This document shows positions 61,023 to 61,468 of a stretch of DNA of 61,468 nucleotides, in pieces. The translations under genes and the position numbers were made by a program. The notes beneath the pieces are model-generated. The model was not told where the DNA came from and made no database searches. It worked only from the letters and a program-made list of their open reading frames with translations. Each line of letters starts with the position of its first letter. Within the stretch, counting starts at the first letter, position 1. The stretch lies in contig JAGLFH010000056.1 in NCBI GenBank assembly GCA_023144635.1, forward strand, positions 1 to 61,468. The letters run 5' to 3'. The DNA is from Candidatus Auribacterota bacterium. GTDB taxonomy: Bacteria; Auribacterota; JAFGBW01; JAFGJP01.

Positions 61023-61444
61023 AAAAAACAAATGGTTTTACATTAATAGAAGTTTTAATAGGTGTTGTAGTAATAGCACTTACTCTTTCTTTTGCTTATA
61101 CTTCTATCAATTTTTCATCAAAAATAGGTGCTGATATGGAAGAGCAGTTTAAGATAGATACTATATTAGAGGCTGCTTCTGAATATGTGCATTCTATAAG
61201 ATATGATTTTGTAGATATAGATACCGGTATGACAATAGGAGATGCTGCAATACCGGGACTCTCGGGTTATTTTACTGATTTTAGAAATTTAAGTATTTCA
61301 GTTGAAGCAAAAGCTTATGATGCTGCTGCAACAATGGCATTAACTAATTTAAAACAGGTAAATATTGTTTGTACGTGGATACCAATTGGAAAAAGAAATT
61401 TTAAAAGCGAATCTGTTACTACCTTAGTATCAAAACCAAAATAG
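61019..61444 (+). CDS. Type IV pilin-like / pseudopilin protein
   Basis: A 141-residue prepilin-like protein. The N terminus KKTNGFTLIEVLIGVVVIAL has the G|FTLIE prepilin peptidase site and the hydrophobic helix. Behind it is a small globular domain with no recognised specific type; it would be processed by PilD. It is coupled to the PilX-type gene by an ATGA overlap and is followed after 9 nt by another reading frame. Confidence 0.9.
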   Translation: MKKTNGFTLIEVLIGVVVIALTLSFAYTSINFSSKIGADMEEQFKIDTILEAASEYVHSIRYDFVDIDTGMTIGDAAIPGLSGYFTDFRNLSISVEAKAYDAAATMALTNLKQVNIVCTWIPIGKRNFKSESVTTLVSKPK

Positions 61445-61453
61445 GAAAAGAAA

Positions 61454-61468
61454 ATGAAAAAAATAAAA
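61454..61468 (+). CDS. Start of a further pilus-operon gene (cut by the window)
   Basis: An ATG preceded by AGGAAAAG begins MKKIK and runs off the end of the window. The tight spacing behind the pilin gene suggests another pilin or pseudopilin of the same operon. Too little is visible to assign it. Confidence 0.55.

Noticed and set aside
1..61468. CRISPR array, prophage or insertion sequence
   Set aside because: No regularly spaced direct repeats of CRISPR size, and no transposase, integrase or phage structural gene is present; the repeats seen are short and irregular.

Overview
The window is an AT-rich bacterial chromosome segment of about 61 kb, densely packed with core biosynthetic genes. 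Heptose genes (gmhA, rfaE2) and a TonB-dependent outer-membrane receptor point to a diderm, LPS-making cell. A ferredoxin-fused EtfA, quinolinate synthase, NifS/NifU and the LL-diaminopimelate aminotransferase (DapL) route suggest an anaerobic or microaerophilic lifestyle. I see no phage, transposase or CRISPR. The mix (DapL, standalone ThiD2-like protein, AmaP-like protein, PilX-type pilus genes, dispersed intergenic repeats) resembles uncultivated diderm lineages such as Omnitrophota or relatives. That placement is an inference and is weak.

Layout. 1-5.2 kb: acpP (3' end), fabF, acyl-CoA dehydrogenase, etfB, etfA and acylphosphatase. 5.3-9.7 kb: small membrane protein, aroQ, pepQ, accB, accC and an AmaP-like protein. 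9.7-13.9 kb: gmhA, rfaE2, thiD2-like, a structured leader without TPP boxes, thiC, a PfkB kinase and tRNA-Gly(CCC), whose 5' end overlaps the kinase stop codon. 14-23.5 kb: argCJBDFGH and lysA. 23.5-25 kb (minus strand): two PilZ-type proteins and a CheY-like receiver. 25.2-27.8 kb: xthA and the TonB receptor. 27.9-34.9 kb: a sulfur and Fe-S block with an IscR-like Rrf2 regulator, cysK, nadA, mnmA, nifS, nifU, an exported KE-rich protein and nfu. 34.9-38.9 kb: a family-2 glycosyltransferase, a PIG-L deacetylase and a BshC-like protein, then an exported SagB-type nitroreductase and a DUF3047-like protein. 39.3-46.7 kb: dapF, dapA, dapB, dapL, folK, panB, panC and a LURP-one-like protein. 47.1-51.3 kb (minus): leuC, leuD, leuB and asd. 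51.5-55.6 kb: a secreted gluzincin, a secreted alpha/beta hydrolase, and an overlapping zinc-metallopeptidase and ATP-grasp pair. 55.6-59.2 kb: a sensor kinase, an NtrC-type regulator and a HAMP-like membrane protein. 59.5 kb to the end: pilus genes.

How the genes work together. asd, dapA, dapB, dapL, dapF and lysA make diaminopimelate and lysine. The arg genes give a complete ornithine-to-arginine route with ArgJ recycling acetyl groups. cysK, nifS, nifU, nfu, mnmA and nadA link cysteine, Fe-S clusters and their clients, and the IscR-like regulator has an obvious autoregulatory operator. 

Most unusual observations: (1) the glycosyltransferase, deacetylase and BshC-like trio, which recalls bacillithiol synthesis but with a different glycosyltransferase fold; (2) the metallopeptidase and ATP-grasp pair; (3) the thiC leader RNA; (4) many gaps between genes that carry short phrase-like repeats, often as inverted pairs just after one stop codon and just before the next ribosome binding site; (5) the tRNA embedded in the end of a kinase gene.
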